A stretch of DNA of 64,000 nucleotides from Gracilaria gracilis (Eukaryota; Rhodophyta; Florideophyceae; Gracilariales; Gracilariaceae): assembly GCA_030374805.1 (NCBI GenBank), contig JARGSG010000047.1, positions 186,001 to 250,000 on the forward strand, given 5' to 3'. This document shows, one piece after another, positions 55,200-64,000 of the stretch. Each line of letters begins with the position of its first letter. The stretch's first letter is position 1. A model generated the notes under the pieces. The model had not been told where the DNA came from. It was given only the letters and a program-made list of their open reading frames with translations, and did not search any database. The position numbers and the translations under genes were made by a program.

Positions 55200-57968
55200 T
55201 TACTTGGCCGCCAAGTCCAAGTTGGCAACGCGCTGCGCCACGAGGCGCAGAAGCTGCGCCACGCGCAGGCGCTCGTTGCCGACCTTCTTGGACACGGCGA
55301 TCCAGTGGTCACCGTACGATGGCTCTGCGCGCGCGGCGTCGGCCTCGACGCGCCGCGCGCCGAGCTCATCGCCGCGTTGCAGGAGCAGCGCGAGCAGCGC
55401 GGCCCACGCGTCACCAAAGCGCGGCGCGGCCGCCACGGCGCGCCGCAGCCACAGCTCGGCGCGCGCGCCGCGCCCGGAGCGCCACACCAACAGCGCCACC
55501 GCCAGCAGCACGTGCGCGTCCTCGCCGCACGCCTTGATGGCGTCCACGCCGCGCGCCTTGGCCGCCGCCGTCTCCTCCAGCCGCACCGCCAGCGCCCACA
55601 GCCGCCCCGAGCGCGCGCACTGCTGCAGCGCGCGCGCCAGCACGCGCTTGGCCGCGCCGCTGCGCTGCCGCACCTCCAGCAGCACGCTCTCGTGCCACAC
55701 CACGTCCGCGTCCGCCGCGCCGCGCAGCTTGGAGCGCGCGCGCTCCAGCACTGCGCGCGCCTTGGCCACGCGCCGCTGTCCTTCCTCCCACCGCGCGTAG
55801 CCGATCCACACGAACGCGTTGGTGCTGCACTGCTCCACCGCAGCGCCGTACACTTCGCCGCCGTTGTTGAACCTTCCGCGCCGCGTCTCAGCTTGCTGCT
55901 GCTCTGGTCCATCCTCCTTCATTGCCGTGTCGCCGTCGTCGCGTCGTTCGTGCCATTGCGCCAGCATCAGCCACAGCTTCGCAGCCTTGGGGTGCGCCCG
56001 CACGCCCTCCTCCAGCAGCCGTCGTTCTTCGTCGCCGTCGCCCATCTGCCGCTCAACAAGCGCGCTCTTCATGTACACCCTGGCGGACGCGCCTTCGCCC
56101 CTGTTGCCAATCGCTCCTTCTCTCGCCTTTTGTAGCATTGCGCGCGCCTTGTTCAGCTCGCCGCTCTCCGTCTCGATCTTGGCCGCCGCCAGCCACACTT
56201 CTTCGTGCTCGCCGTTGCGTGCCAGCGCTTGTTGCAGCACTTGTCGCCCGCCGTCCGCGCCTTCCGTTTTCCACTTGTCCTTTGCCAGCATCAGCCACAG
56301 CACCACGCTTTCCGTGCATTTTGTGATGCCCTCCTGTAGCACCGCTTGTACGCGTTTGTGCTCACCGCCTCTGCGCTCAAAGTCAGCAAACGCAGCCCAC
56401 ACCTCCTCCCTGTGCCCCAATACATTCGTCATGTGCATGTAGATAGCCCTTGCCACCTCCTTCTCTCCCTTTGATTCCATCTCGTTTGCTTCTTCCACCC
56501 ATCGCTCCTCGCGCTCTTCAGCGCTCACATCTATGCCAATTGTGCTGCTGATGATGGCCTGCACAGTGCCTGCATACCCGTTCTGCGCCACTGTGATTGC
56601 TTCCTGCATCCAACCTTGTCGCGAAAGCTCTACGCACTTCACAGCCTGCTGCATAATCTTCACCATCTCCTTACATTCCGCACCGTGTTCGCCTTCTTCC
56701 AGTTGTGCAGCTGTCACCCAAACAGATACATGTTCAGATACAATACTTTGCGCTCTCGTTAGAACCATTTTTGCCTTCTCATATGTCTCCAATCTTGCCA
56801 GCGCTATCCACATATCCACCTCCTCCGGAACGCTTTCCACAGCTCGTCGGAGCAGCAGCCGCGCTCCCACAGGGTCCTCGAGCTCGATCGCAGCTTTCCA
56901 CACGTCCACGCCCTTTGGAATCACCTCCAAGGCCTTTCGTAGCACTCGTCTTCTCGCCGCCGTATCGGATTCCAACGCCGCTGCCTGCAGCCAAATCTTA
57001 CTCGACCTCGGTACATTCTTCACCGCCATGGCCAGAATGCGCTTTGCAATCTTGCGCTCCTGATGCATGCGCGCCGCTTCAACCCATACGTCCTCATCTT
57101 TCGGACATCGTCGACATCCCTCCAGGATCTTTTGACGCGCTACCGAAAGTTCGCCAAGAGTCTCTTCAAGACGTGCTGCTGCAATCCATCCCGGCGCATG
57201 CGACGCATTGGTCTCTGTGATGCATTCCAAAAGGCGCCTTGCTCGCTTCACATCTCCCAGTGCGGAATCAGCAGACAGCTTCATTCCTGACAGCTGTGAC
57301 AGGTAGTTGTCGGCATCAACTGTGGCGTTTTCGGTTACTTCGCTGCCGGCACGGTCAAGGTTCTGTCCGAGCACAGACGTTCTTCCCTGCCCGATGGCGG
57401 CAAGATCGGTTGCATCCTCTTCGCCGTCTGAATCAGTAGCAACATAGCCGACGCTCTGCTTGGCTCCTGCAAGCACAGAGTCGGGAACGGGAGTGAACCT
57501 TTCAAACGTCTGCTTGTTGATTGATCGATCACCAATGTCTGGAATGGAAGCCCATTCATCGTCGGAGATTCTCTTGAGGTTGGCTTTTAGGTCTGCAAAC
57601 TGTTGCTTCACGGTTGGGTTTGCGTCTCGATACTTTCTCAGCTCCTCTTCCAGCTTTTCCTCGCGTTGTTTCTGACGTCTCGACGTCATTCTCTGTTCTA
57701 CCTGTGCGTAAATCTCATCGGCTTCAGCGTCATCCTCTTCGTATACGGCATCTGCAAACACGGCCACATCGTTATCATCGAGCGCCCGCGTGTCTGTCGG
57801 ATTGTTCTCATCGTCTTCATCATCGAATGATACGTCTTCAGAGCGTTCAAGACGTCGCCGCTTGGACGCGGCGATGAATACGGCGGCTGATGTTTCACGA
57901 CGAGCATCGCCTAATAAGCGCTTCGGTACGGGTGGTCGCTTATTCGAGACTGGAGCTGTGGGTTTCAT
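55200..57968 (-). CDS. PRP6: Pre-mRNA-processing factor 6 (U5/tri-snRNP)
   Basis: 922 residues, close to human PRPF6 (941). The N-terminal PRP1 domain includes RLLGDARRETSAAVFIAASK in a variant form, 'DDNDVAVFADAVYEEDDAEADEIY', and the segment WASIPDIGDRSINKQTFERF. From about residue 230 there are HAT/TPR repeats (for example GWIAAARLEETLGELSVARQ, VWVEAARMHQER, IWLQAAALE, VWLAAAKIE). PRP6 bridges U5 and U4/U6 in the tri-snRNP. The last 300 codons are extremely rich in GCG/CGC and encode long Ala/Arg runs; they lie in a GC island that starts from the next gene's promoter. Confidence 0.95.
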   Translation of the reverse strand: MKPTAPVSNKRPPVPKRLLGDARRETSAAVFIAASKRRRLERSEDVSFDDEDDENNPTDTRALDDNDVAVFADAVYEEDDAEADEIYAQVEQRMTSRRQKQREEKLEEELRKYRDANPTVKQQFADLKANLKRISDDEWASIPDIGDRSINKQTFERFTPVPDSVLAGAKQSVGYVATDSDGEEDATDLAAIGQGRTSVLGQNLDRAGSEVTENATVDADNYLSQLSGMKLSADSALGDVKRARRLLECITETNASHAPGWIAAARLEETLGELSVARQKILEGCRRCPKDEDVWVEAARMHQERKIAKRILAMAVKNVPRSSKIWLQAAALESDTAARRRVLRKALEVIPKGVDVWKAAIELEDPVGARLLLRRAVESVPEEVDMWIALARLETYEKAKMVLTRAQSIVSEHVSVWVTAAQLEEGEHGAECKEMVKIMQQAVKCVELSRQGWMQEAITVAQNGYAGTVQAIISSTIGIDVSAEEREERWVEEANEMESKGEKEVARAIYMHMTNVLGHREEVWAAFADFERRGGEHKRVQAVLQEGITKCTESVVLWLMLAKDKWKTEGADGGRQVLQQALARNGEHEEVWLAAAKIETESGELNKARAMLQKAREGAIGNRGEGASARVYMKSALVERQMGDGDEERRLLEEGVRAHPKAAKLWLMLAQWHERRDDGDTAMKEDGPEQQQAETRRGRFNNGGEVYGAAVEQCSTNAFVWIGYARWEEGQRRVAKARAVLERARSKLRGAADADVVWHESVLLEVRQRSGAAKRVLARALQQCARSGRLWALAVRLEETAAAKARGVDAIKACGEDAHVLLAVALLVWRSGRGARAELWLRRAVAAAPRFGDAWAALLALLLQRGDELGARRVEADAARAEPSYGDHWIAVSKKVGNERLRVAQLLRLVAQRVANLDLAAK

Positions 57969-58610
57969 AGAATAAAAAGTACGGGTCGGCGGTTACAAAG
58001 CCTCTGTTCTGTTAGTATAGGGAGGACAAAGTACGATGATTCTGCTCTTAGTTCAAGCTCTTGCACTTACGTTCGGATAAAAGATGATGTAGAACGTTAT
58101 GAAGGCTCGCCCGCAACAGAATTGCAAGTCTGTTCTAGCAGGGCACGGTTTCTGATGCTCAGTGCCTTTCTATGACCAAGAGCATGCAGGTCTCCATAAA
58201 GCCGAAAGCTCCACTGTCCATGCTTCCATCTCTGCGCCAGTCTTTTTGACGTGGACCACGTCTACACTGTACGTGTAGTATTTGCTCGAACGCATCCAGT
58301 TTTTTGAATTTTTGGGATAGCCCGGGATCAACTTTTCATGGGGATTTTCGCTTCTGGCTTGTTTGGCGTGCCAAATGGAAAGCATCCCACTTTGTGAAGT
58401 TCTCTTTGAAACGCCTTCGTTGCCAGATTTCAGCTGTACGAAAGTTGCTGCCTTCGTTTCAGCTCACAAGTTACACATCCAATGTTAGGAGGTTCATGTG
58501 AAGCCTAACGCTCGGTAATGCGTAGCACTGCTAACCGCTGAGACACAAAGGGCGCAAATCATGTATATGGATTGGTTTTGACTGCCAACCCCGGTACAGG
58601 TTACAAAGGG
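57969..58610. promoter_or_regulatory. Divergent intergenic region PRP6 to RAD17
   Basis: 642 bp. It has an inverted repeat around CACTGTACGTGTAGTA (about 58266) and a TTTTTTGAATTTTTGGG run near 58300. No RNA gene could be established. Confidence 0.4.
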
Positions 58611-60359
58611 ATGGTTCTGACTTCACAGAGTAGAAAGCGGCGGCTTGAGTCTCAAACGGACAACCCAAAACCGGACCCCATTGAAACAGTTGAAGACTTT
58701 GACTTACGAGAAAGCGACCGCACAAGTGACTCGTCTCAGCCTCAGGAAGATCAAAGTGGAAATGCAAGAGTCTTTGCATCTCAAGTTGAAGCTGAAACAG
58801 ATGACTCTCGAACGGATTTGTGTTGGACTGCCAGATACTCAGATGTTCATGTTCAAACAGGGCTTGCTGTGTCGACGAAAAAGTTCAATGAGATTGTCGA
58901 ATGGCTTGGTCTGGCCCTAGAGCACTCGGCACCGAGATTCCTTGTTCTAAGCGGACCCCCGGGATGTGGGAAGAGCTCGGCAGTGAAAGCAGCATGTGAA
59001 AAACAGGGATGCAAGACAGTCACCTGGGACGCTCCCTTGACCGGTTCAACTGGAATTTCGACTACCCTGATTGAAGACTTTCGCTCTTTTGTCATCGGAA
59101 CTCGTTATGGCAGTCTTGTATCCCCTTCTTTTGACGAAGAGGGTTATGGTAGAAGAAAATCTCCGCTCAGCGACTCAGGAAACACACAAAACAACTATGT
59201 TCTTGTAATTGACGACTTACCTCTGCACATTTCGGATCTTCGAGACCATAGAGAATCAGTTCGGCAACTATTCCAGAACATTGCGAGATTTGCACCGTTC
59301 CCAGCAATACTTTTGCTTTCTGACAACGATAAAGGTATTCATCGTTTGTCCAATTTGATCTTGGGCTCCTCCCTGCTAAATTCACAATGGGTCGGATCTA
59401 TATCTGTACCCCCTGTAACTACATCAATGATGAGAAAGCGTTTACAGCAAATTTTGGTTTCAGAAAGCATGTCTCTTTCTCCCGATCAACTTGACATGAT
59501 TGTCTCTTCAAGCAATGGTGACATTCGATCCGCTCTTAACAATTTACAGCTGTCCGTTATTTGCGCAACACGAACTGAAGCTAATTATCACACCGACCTT
59601 TCCTTCCGACGGAAAAAGCGGCCTAGAGTGAGAAAGGAAAGCAAGAACTCTTTTGGTATGGAACTGGATAGGGATATAACACTCAGTACATACCATGCGG
59701 TTTCGAAGATACTGAATAATAAGAGGAGTGAAAACGGAAGATCGCGTTATATTGCTGAAGAAATTCTTGACGAAGCACGGATTGATCCTTCGACTTTTAT
59801 CTCGTTCCTCCATCAAAACTACCCCGACTTTTTCGGGAACTCAGATGATGTCGTACCTACTCTGATGTGCTTGTCCGAGGCAGATACACTGCTCCCATGG
59901 CGTCAAGAAGATGACTTCAGAGTAGATTTGAGAGAATGTGCTGCGTCAATTGTCACTAGAGGATTTCTACACTTTAATACACAACCTAAAAGAAATGGTT
60001 GGCGCCCTATCCAAGGACCAGAATCCCAAAAGGTATGGAGGGCGAGCTGTAATCATGTACAATACTCAAAGAAGCTGTTCACAAGCCGTAGGCAACCACA
60101 TCTATCCACCCGATCAGAATTGTGCGAAACTCTACCTTATGCCAAGAAAATCAGGGAGTTATCGGCACTGAGATGCTTCCCTTTCGCCTCAAATACAACG
60201 GCATCTCAAGAAAATCTTTGCCAGGAGGCTAGAATAGAAACCCCCAATGTTAGAAACTTCAATTCGGAGACCATTGGAAACAAAACTATTCGTGATTACG
60301 TGGAAGATGAAGAAGACCCCGCAGATCCTATTGAAGAATGGGACGATGGTGAGTGGTGA
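58611..60359 (+). CDS. RAD17: Checkpoint clamp loader RAD17
   Basis: 582 residues from the first ATG (58611). After a disordered, acidic N-terminus comes WTARYSDVHVQTGLAV, then a P-loop GPPGCGKSSAV and Walker B YVLVIDDLP. 'SNGDIRSALNNLQL' is the sensor-2/RFC-like segment specific to RAD17 and ATAD5-type loaders. The C-terminus, DPADPIEEWDDGEW, is the acidic tail seen in RAD17. RAD17 replaces RFC1 to load the 9-1-1 clamp at damaged DNA and so activates ATR signalling. It is convergent with the OTU gene, 168 bp apart. Confidence 0.88.
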   Translation: MVLTSQSRKRRLESQTDNPKPDPIETVEDFDLRESDRTSDSSQPQEDQSGNARVFASQVEAETDDSRTDLCWTARYSDVHVQTGLAVSTKKFNEIVEWLGLALEHSAPRFLVLSGPPGCGKSSAVKAACEKQGCKTVTWDAPLTGSTGISTTLIEDFRSFVIGTRYGSLVSPSFDEEGYGRRKSPLSDSGNTQNNYVLVIDDLPLHISDLRDHRESVRQLFQNIARFAPFPAILLLSDNDKGIHRLSNLILGSSLLNSQWVGSISVPPVTTSMMRKRLQQILVSESMSLSPDQLDMIVSSSNGDIRSALNNLQLSVICATRTEANYHTDLSFRRKKRPRVRKESKNSFGMELDRDITLSTYHAVSKILNNKRSENGRSRYIAEEILDEARIDPSTFISFLHQNYPDFFGNSDDVVPTLMCLSEADTLLPWRQEDDFRVDLRECAASIVTRGFLHFNTQPKRNGWRPIQGPESQKVWRASCNHVQYSKKLFTSRRQPHLSTRSELCETLPYAKKIRELSALRCFPFASNTTASQENLCQEARIETPNVRNFNSETIGNKTIRDYVEDEEDPADPIEEWDDGEW

Positions 60360-60527
60360 ACTTCCATCACTAACCCAGTTCCTTCCTTCGTGCTCGAGCG
60401 CTTTGAGAAACGCCGGATTCCCTTCGAAAAATAACAGAAGCAGCCACCCCTGGTTACATCCATGTACAACTAGTATTATCGACAGGGTAAAACACTGGCT
60501 ATAGGAACCCAGTGTCCGCAGACGCAT

Positions 60528-61775
60528 CTAGATGGCAATGTCAAGTTCGTGCGGCTGAGGCGTTTTGGGACCAGTGTATTCTGGCTCATCTCGGGCGATC
60601 TTTTCTTGTGCTCTTCGTCGCCGCTCCTTTCGTTCCTTCTTTTTTGCCTCTTGCTCGCGCTTCTTGCTTGACTTTGCATGCTTTCCTTGCGCTTTCTTGG
60701 CCGATTGTTGCTCTAATTGTGAAATTACATGAAGCGCTGCTCTTGCGCTGTTTTCTATGTTCAGCAGCTCTTCATGGATATTCTCCGTATGTCGACGAAC
60801 CGAGTCACGATACCTCTGCTCATCATCGCTACTCTCATCGGGCTGCGTTGATGAGCCATCGCTGTGCGACGACGAGGAACCAGATGTGAACCGACGCCTT
60901 CTCTCTTTCTGCAGCTTGTGGGCCCTCTTTCGATACGAACTACGCGCTTTGTCAATGGTATCGAAGTGAGCCTCCAACGTCTTCCGCGCTGCCGTCATTT
61001 CGCGCTCAATGTTCTGCACCGTATTCTTCGCGTCGCTGGCACGCTTGGCAGAAGACTCGTTGGCACGAACGTGTTTGGCCGCGCGACGCGCCTTCTCCAC
61101 GACGGCACAGGCGTCATGATGCGCACGTTCCACGCGCTTCCACATGACCGACACACTGTGTTGGTCGGAATGCTTTCTGAAGCGAAGGCGACGGTTATTG
61201 GAACCTTCTTCCCGCGCAGGCTTGCTTTCGCGGTCAAGCTCGGCCGGCGGGCGTGGAAGAGGCATCGGATCGTGCTGGGCCGGCACCTGCATATCTGCGG
61301 TGTGTATCGGACGCACAGAGGCGTAGTGCTCACCGAAATGGTACGACAGATGGATTGTGGTGGCGTTTTTGGCCGGATGATTGCGGATATCGTACGATGG
61401 CTTTCCGCTCTGGTGAACGCGAATATTGATATGACAAGCCATCGAAATGGCCTGCAACTCCAAGTTATCGGCCCACACTCCGTCGTTTCGCATCTCATTA
61501 ACGTATTCATCGAAGCCCTGTTCCTCGTCGACGAAATGCTTGTAGTGGTCTGCGTGCGCCTCAAGATAGTCACAAGCCAACTGACGCAGTTTCATGTGCT
61601 CGTGCTCGGAGCCATATAGTTGGTCCGAGACGGCGCGAAAGAAGCAATTTCCATCGTTGGCGACGTCGCGAATGAGCAGGCCGGTGGGTCGAAGCACCTC
61701 AGAGAAGGCGGCGATGTCAAGCTCTTCAAGCGGCGGCGTGGGTTGAGTTGGGGCGGGGCGTTGCCTCCTTCCCAT
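60528..61775 (-). CDS. OTU-domain deubiquitinase, OTUD3-like
   Basis: 415 residues from the ATG at 61775; the open frame upstream to 61910 contains no other ATG. The OTU domain (about 22-165) has the catalytic triad DGNCFFRAVSDQLYG (Asp and Cys) and YHFGEHYASVR (His). The segment WADNLELQAISMACHINIRV is as in OTUD3. A long charged, largely helical C-terminus with coiled-coil character (about 230-400) follows, with a Ser/Asp-rich patch (GSSSSHSDGSSTQPDESSDD). It removes ubiquitin from target proteins; linkage preference is unknown. The size matches human OTUD3 (398). Confidence 0.88.
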   Translation of the reverse strand: MGRRQRPAPTQPTPPLEELDIAAFSEVLRPTGLLIRDVANDGNCFFRAVSDQLYGSEHEHMKLRQLACDYLEAHADHYKHFVDEEQGFDEYVNEMRNDGVWADNLELQAISMACHINIRVHQSGKPSYDIRNHPAKNATTIHLSYHFGEHYASVRPIHTADMQVPAQHDPMPLPRPPAELDRESKPAREEGSNNRRLRFRKHSDQHSVSVMWKRVERAHHDACAVVEKARRAAKHVRANESSAKRASDAKNTVQNIEREMTAARKTLEAHFDTIDKARSSYRKRAHKLQKERRRRFTSGSSSSHSDGSSTQPDESSDDEQRYRDSVRRHTENIHEELLNIENSARAALHVISQLEQQSAKKAQGKHAKSSKKREQEAKKKERKERRRRAQEKIARDEPEYTGPKTPQPHELDIAI

Positions 61776-62234
61776 AGCGAGGTGGAAGCGCTTGAAGGGG
61801 ACACAATCAGAATGGCGGTTCAAGAATGGGAGCTCTACGGAGATGCAAAGGGCGACGGCCAAGGCGCTGATGTAGGAGAGCAACGAAGGATAAGCAGTTG
61901 TTTCGACCATTTTTGCGCGGGTGGCTTTTGTGGTACGTGTGCGGTACGTCTCCTGAAAACGTCAAACGTGGGCTCGTGGTGGGGGGTTAGCCGAGAGGCG
62001 CACCGACCGCATGTTTACACATCGAAATCGGCCAATGCGTTGCTCGCAAACGCGGGCGCGCCGCTTTACATCTGACCTGCGACGCTCGACGCCTTCCCCG
62101 CCGCCTCGTCGCTATGGCGGTGAAAATGTGACAGTCATCGTCGCTCTCCGTTTAAGTTCAGTTCGCTACGATTCGAGACGCGCCGACACGTAATCACTGC
62201 TCAAATTGCCAAGTACAACGGCTATCTAACTCGC
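61776..62234. other. Intergenic region upstream of the OTU gene
   Basis: 459 bp holding the OTU promoter and the 3'UTR of the BRCA1/BARD1-like gene. It is mildly GC-rich. Nothing else is recognised. Confidence 0.35.
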
Positions 62235-64000
62235 TTACTCCATTCTATTCTTTGTACACAAGTCAAGCAACCACCCAGACGTGACAACTCTGGCGCCGGG
62301 CGGAGGCTCCATTCTGGCCAGTTGTTCTCTACGCCCATTCTTCTTCACTTCCTCCTCACGCACATAAATAATTTCATCGCCCGCGCTGTTTCCCGAAGAG
62401 GCATCTCTTTGTACCACCGTCCCACCCCCCATGTGCACAAGACTCATCAACTCGTCCTTCTTTTCCCTTGGCCCGTTGTAGCATCCGAAACTGAATTGAA
62501 GATGTGCATACACGGACTCTTTATCCACCTCCCAGCTCAAGTGATGCAAATGATTCTCAAAAGGCGCCCATTGACGTGTTTTGTACGAATCTTGAACCCA
62601 TGTCCAGCACACAATCCTTGCCCGTGATGCGATCGCTTTACACAATTTCATTGTCCTCAATGGTTTTTCCGAAGGCTCAAAGCACCGAATCACCAGATGT
62701 GTTACCTTACCATCCACATCCTCTCTCAAAATCGTTTTCTTCGCCTTTGCTAGACTGCGCAGAATCTCTCGATCCGGTTCTCGAAGTCCCGTGTGCGACA
62801 GCACCAAACGTTTCTTGCCGTCTGTCTTCTTTCGTTGCGGTACCTTTGTTCGCGGTCGTTTCGCGCTAGATGGCGTGACACTGCATGTGAGTTGTGTGTC
62901 ATCCTCCTCGCGGTCCTCGCCCGTCAGCTCCACCCGTGGTCGCTTCTTGGATGACGGCCGTGAGCTGCTGGGAGAGGCTTTGATCTTGTCGCTCTGAACT
63001 GCGGCCATTTTCAGCGGTGTCTTTCCTGTACATGCTCCACAGCTCCAGCTGCCGTCCGGAATGGTGCGTAGACCGGAACAGGCCGGATGTGTGCATCGCT
63101 CGCAAGTGTCACACATCAATAAACGACCGCCGGTAAAGCATATGAAGCAAGCGTCGTCATGTGCCAGAGATAAGTTTCCTTTCGGATCGGAAAGCGCGCT
63201 CGTAAACTGTTTTTCGTCAATGTTAGGAGCTTCACTGGCATGCTGCGCACAGTACATCTTGTATCCATCCTCCACAAACACGCACTTGTCCACGACAGCG
63301 CAAGCGAAATGATACTTGTTCGAACACAGTTGAGAGGCACAACGAACTGTGGCACGGTTTCTGCCGCAGGCCTGACGTTGACATACGACGTTGGAGTTGT
63401 TCGACATGGCTGTGTCCACTCCCTCCATTCGATCATCAAGCTGATAAACGCCTTCAGTATACATGGCACAATTGTCGTGTACAAACAAGGCAGACTTTCG
63501 AACTGTTGACGGAGCGGGTTTGAACTGGCCAAACGGAACGGAATGAGGAAAGAAGGAAGGATCCACACCCTTGGGACACAAGGCGCAAATGGGCGGCGGT
63601 CGAACGGGTTGCACATGGTCACTCAGTTGCATACGCTCCAATCGCAATCGCTGCTGTTGCTGCGCCTTCCGAATACGACAAACTGCAGAAGATAACGCAG
63701 CGTCAAAGCCATCATTCAATGCAACCGCTCCATTGGCATTACTATCATCCTGGCCACTGCTACATTGCTGCAAGATTTGACGCAGTGCTTGTAAAGCTTG
63801 CGACGCCTGTTCGAACGAGATGAGCGGACTGAGCATTCGCTTGCCCGTCTTGTGCTTGCACACAGGGCAGCAAGCATCGCTCATGGCCAGCATGCGCTTG
63901 ACGCAGCGCGGGCAGAAAATGTGGCTGCATTGCAGTTGATGCGCGCTCTGCATGACGTCCAGACAGACGGAGCAAGTGAGACTGCTCGACAGCCTCTCCA
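62235..64000 (-). CDS. BRCA1/BARD1-type protein: RING, ePHD, PHD, tandem BRCT (partial at right edge)
   Basis: The frame runs off the right edge, where it still reads LTCSVCLDVMQSAHQLQCSH, the first half of a RING finger, then CPRCVKRM and CCPVCKHK. After about 110 residues an extended PHD follows: ICALCPKG, HDNCAMYTEGVY, CQRQACGRNRATVRC, YHFACAV, YCAQHA. A separate canonical PHD comes next (CFICFTGGRLLMCDTCERC to WSCGAC). A basic linker precedes two BRCT domains, with WTWVQDSYKTRQW closing the first and GWLLDLC the second. RING-ePHD-BRCT2 is the plant BRCA1/BARD1 plan, an E3 ligase for homologous repair and chromatin. The extra PHD is unusual. BRCA1 or BARD1 identity cannot be decided. Confidence 0.85.
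   Translation of the reverse strand, partial: ERLSSSLTCSVCLDVMQSAHQLQCSHIFCPRCVKRMLAMSDACCPVCKHKTGKRMLSPLISFEQASQALQALRQILQQCSSGQDDSNANGAVALNDGFDAALSSAVCRIRKAQQQQRLRLERMQLSDHVQPVRPPPICALCPKGVDPSFFPHSVPFGQFKPAPSTVRKSALFVHDNCAMYTEGVYQLDDRMEGVDTAMSNNSNVVCQRQACGRNRATVRCASQLCSNKYHFACAVVDKCVFVEDGYKMYCAQHASEAPNIDEKQFTSALSDPKGNLSLAHDDACFICFTGGRLLMCDTCERCTHPACSGLRTIPDGSWSCGACTGKTPLKMAAVQSDKIKASPSSSRPSSKKRPRVELTGEDREEDDTQLTCSVTPSSAKRPRTKVPQRKKTDGKKRLVLSHTGLREPDREILRSLAKAKKTILREDVDGKVTHLVIRCFEPSEKPLRTMKLCKAIASRARIVCWTWVQDSYKTRQWAPFENHLHHLSWEVDKESVYAHLQFSFGCYNGPREKKDELMSLVHMGGGTVVQRDASSGNSAGDEIIYVREEEVKKNGRREQLARMEPPPGARVVTSGWLLDLCTKNRME

Noticed and set aside
58290..58330. Sm-site-like AATTTTTGG as part of a spliceosomal snRNA
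   Set aside because: No flanking snRNA sequence or structure could be recognised.
1..64000. Bacterial or viral origin of the window
   Set aside because: Spliceosomal introns, PRP6, PDS5, mitochondrial and plastid-targeted proteins and hAT/LTR elements are eukaryotic nuclear features.

Overview
The window is nuclear DNA of a compact, intron-poor eukaryote that carries a plastid. Evidence for a eukaryote: spliceosomal PRP6, cohesin regulator PDS5, checkpoint loader RAD17, a sorting nexin, mitochondrial ribosomal protein mL41, acidic P1, two short GT-AG introns (90 and 94 bp), an LTR retrotransposon and a hAT-type element. Evidence for a plastid: a DUF4079 membrane protein, a CCB2/CCB4-like cytochrome b6f assembly factor, a 2-isopropylmalate synthase with a presequence, and a CCT-domain (CONSTANS/TOC1-type) regulator. 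About 24 genes in 64 kb, nearly all single-exon, best fit a unicellular red alga of the Porphyridium type; another intron-poor alga is possible. The species is inference.

Layout. 1-1.5 kb: 5' LTR and start of gag of an LTR retrotransposon on the minus strand. 1.8-6.4 kb: a DMT transporter, an F-box/LRR-like gene that overlaps it tail to tail, ribosomal P1 and the CCB factor. 6.7-11.3 kb: full-length 2-isopropylmalate synthase, then a decayed tandem duplication ending in a truncated paralog. 12.4-16 kb: a giant Sel1-repeat gene with a near-identical 114-bp repeat array. 16.4-25.7 kb: rRNA methyltransferase BMT2, a PX-BAR sorting nexin, an AIF-like oxidoreductase, a HEATR6-like protein and a BORCS8-like small protein. 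26-29.3 kb: two more DMT transporters in tandem. 30.4-38.1 kb: a spliced alpha/beta hydrolase, a tRNA-like sequence, peroxisomal acyl-CoA oxidase, mL41 and the CCT protein. 39.5-42.6 kb: two head-to-head paralogs of an unrecognised membrane protein family, one with two frameshifts at poly-T runs. 43-44.6 kb: a solo LTR of the same retrotransposon family, itself interrupted by a 795-bp non-autonomous hAT element. 44.6-49 kb: a cysteine-rich type I membrane protein and the DUF4079 gene. 49-64 kb: PDS5, an unknown basic protein, PRP6, RAD17, an OTU deubiquitinase and a RING/PHD/BRCT protein of the plant BRCA1/BARD1 type that runs off the right edge.

There is no operon logic. Genes are packed convergently and divergently. 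GC-rich islands sit mainly at gene 5' ends (about 1.7-2.1, 3.6-4.3, 16-18.7, 37.9-38.7, 47.9-48.7 and 53.5-55.9 kb). The clearest structural results are the nested transposon with both target-site duplications readable and an empty site in the sister LTR, the IPMS duplication and decay, the frameshifted membrane-protein paralog, and the intron that restores the hydrolase C-terminus. I did not find a clearly new multi-gene system.
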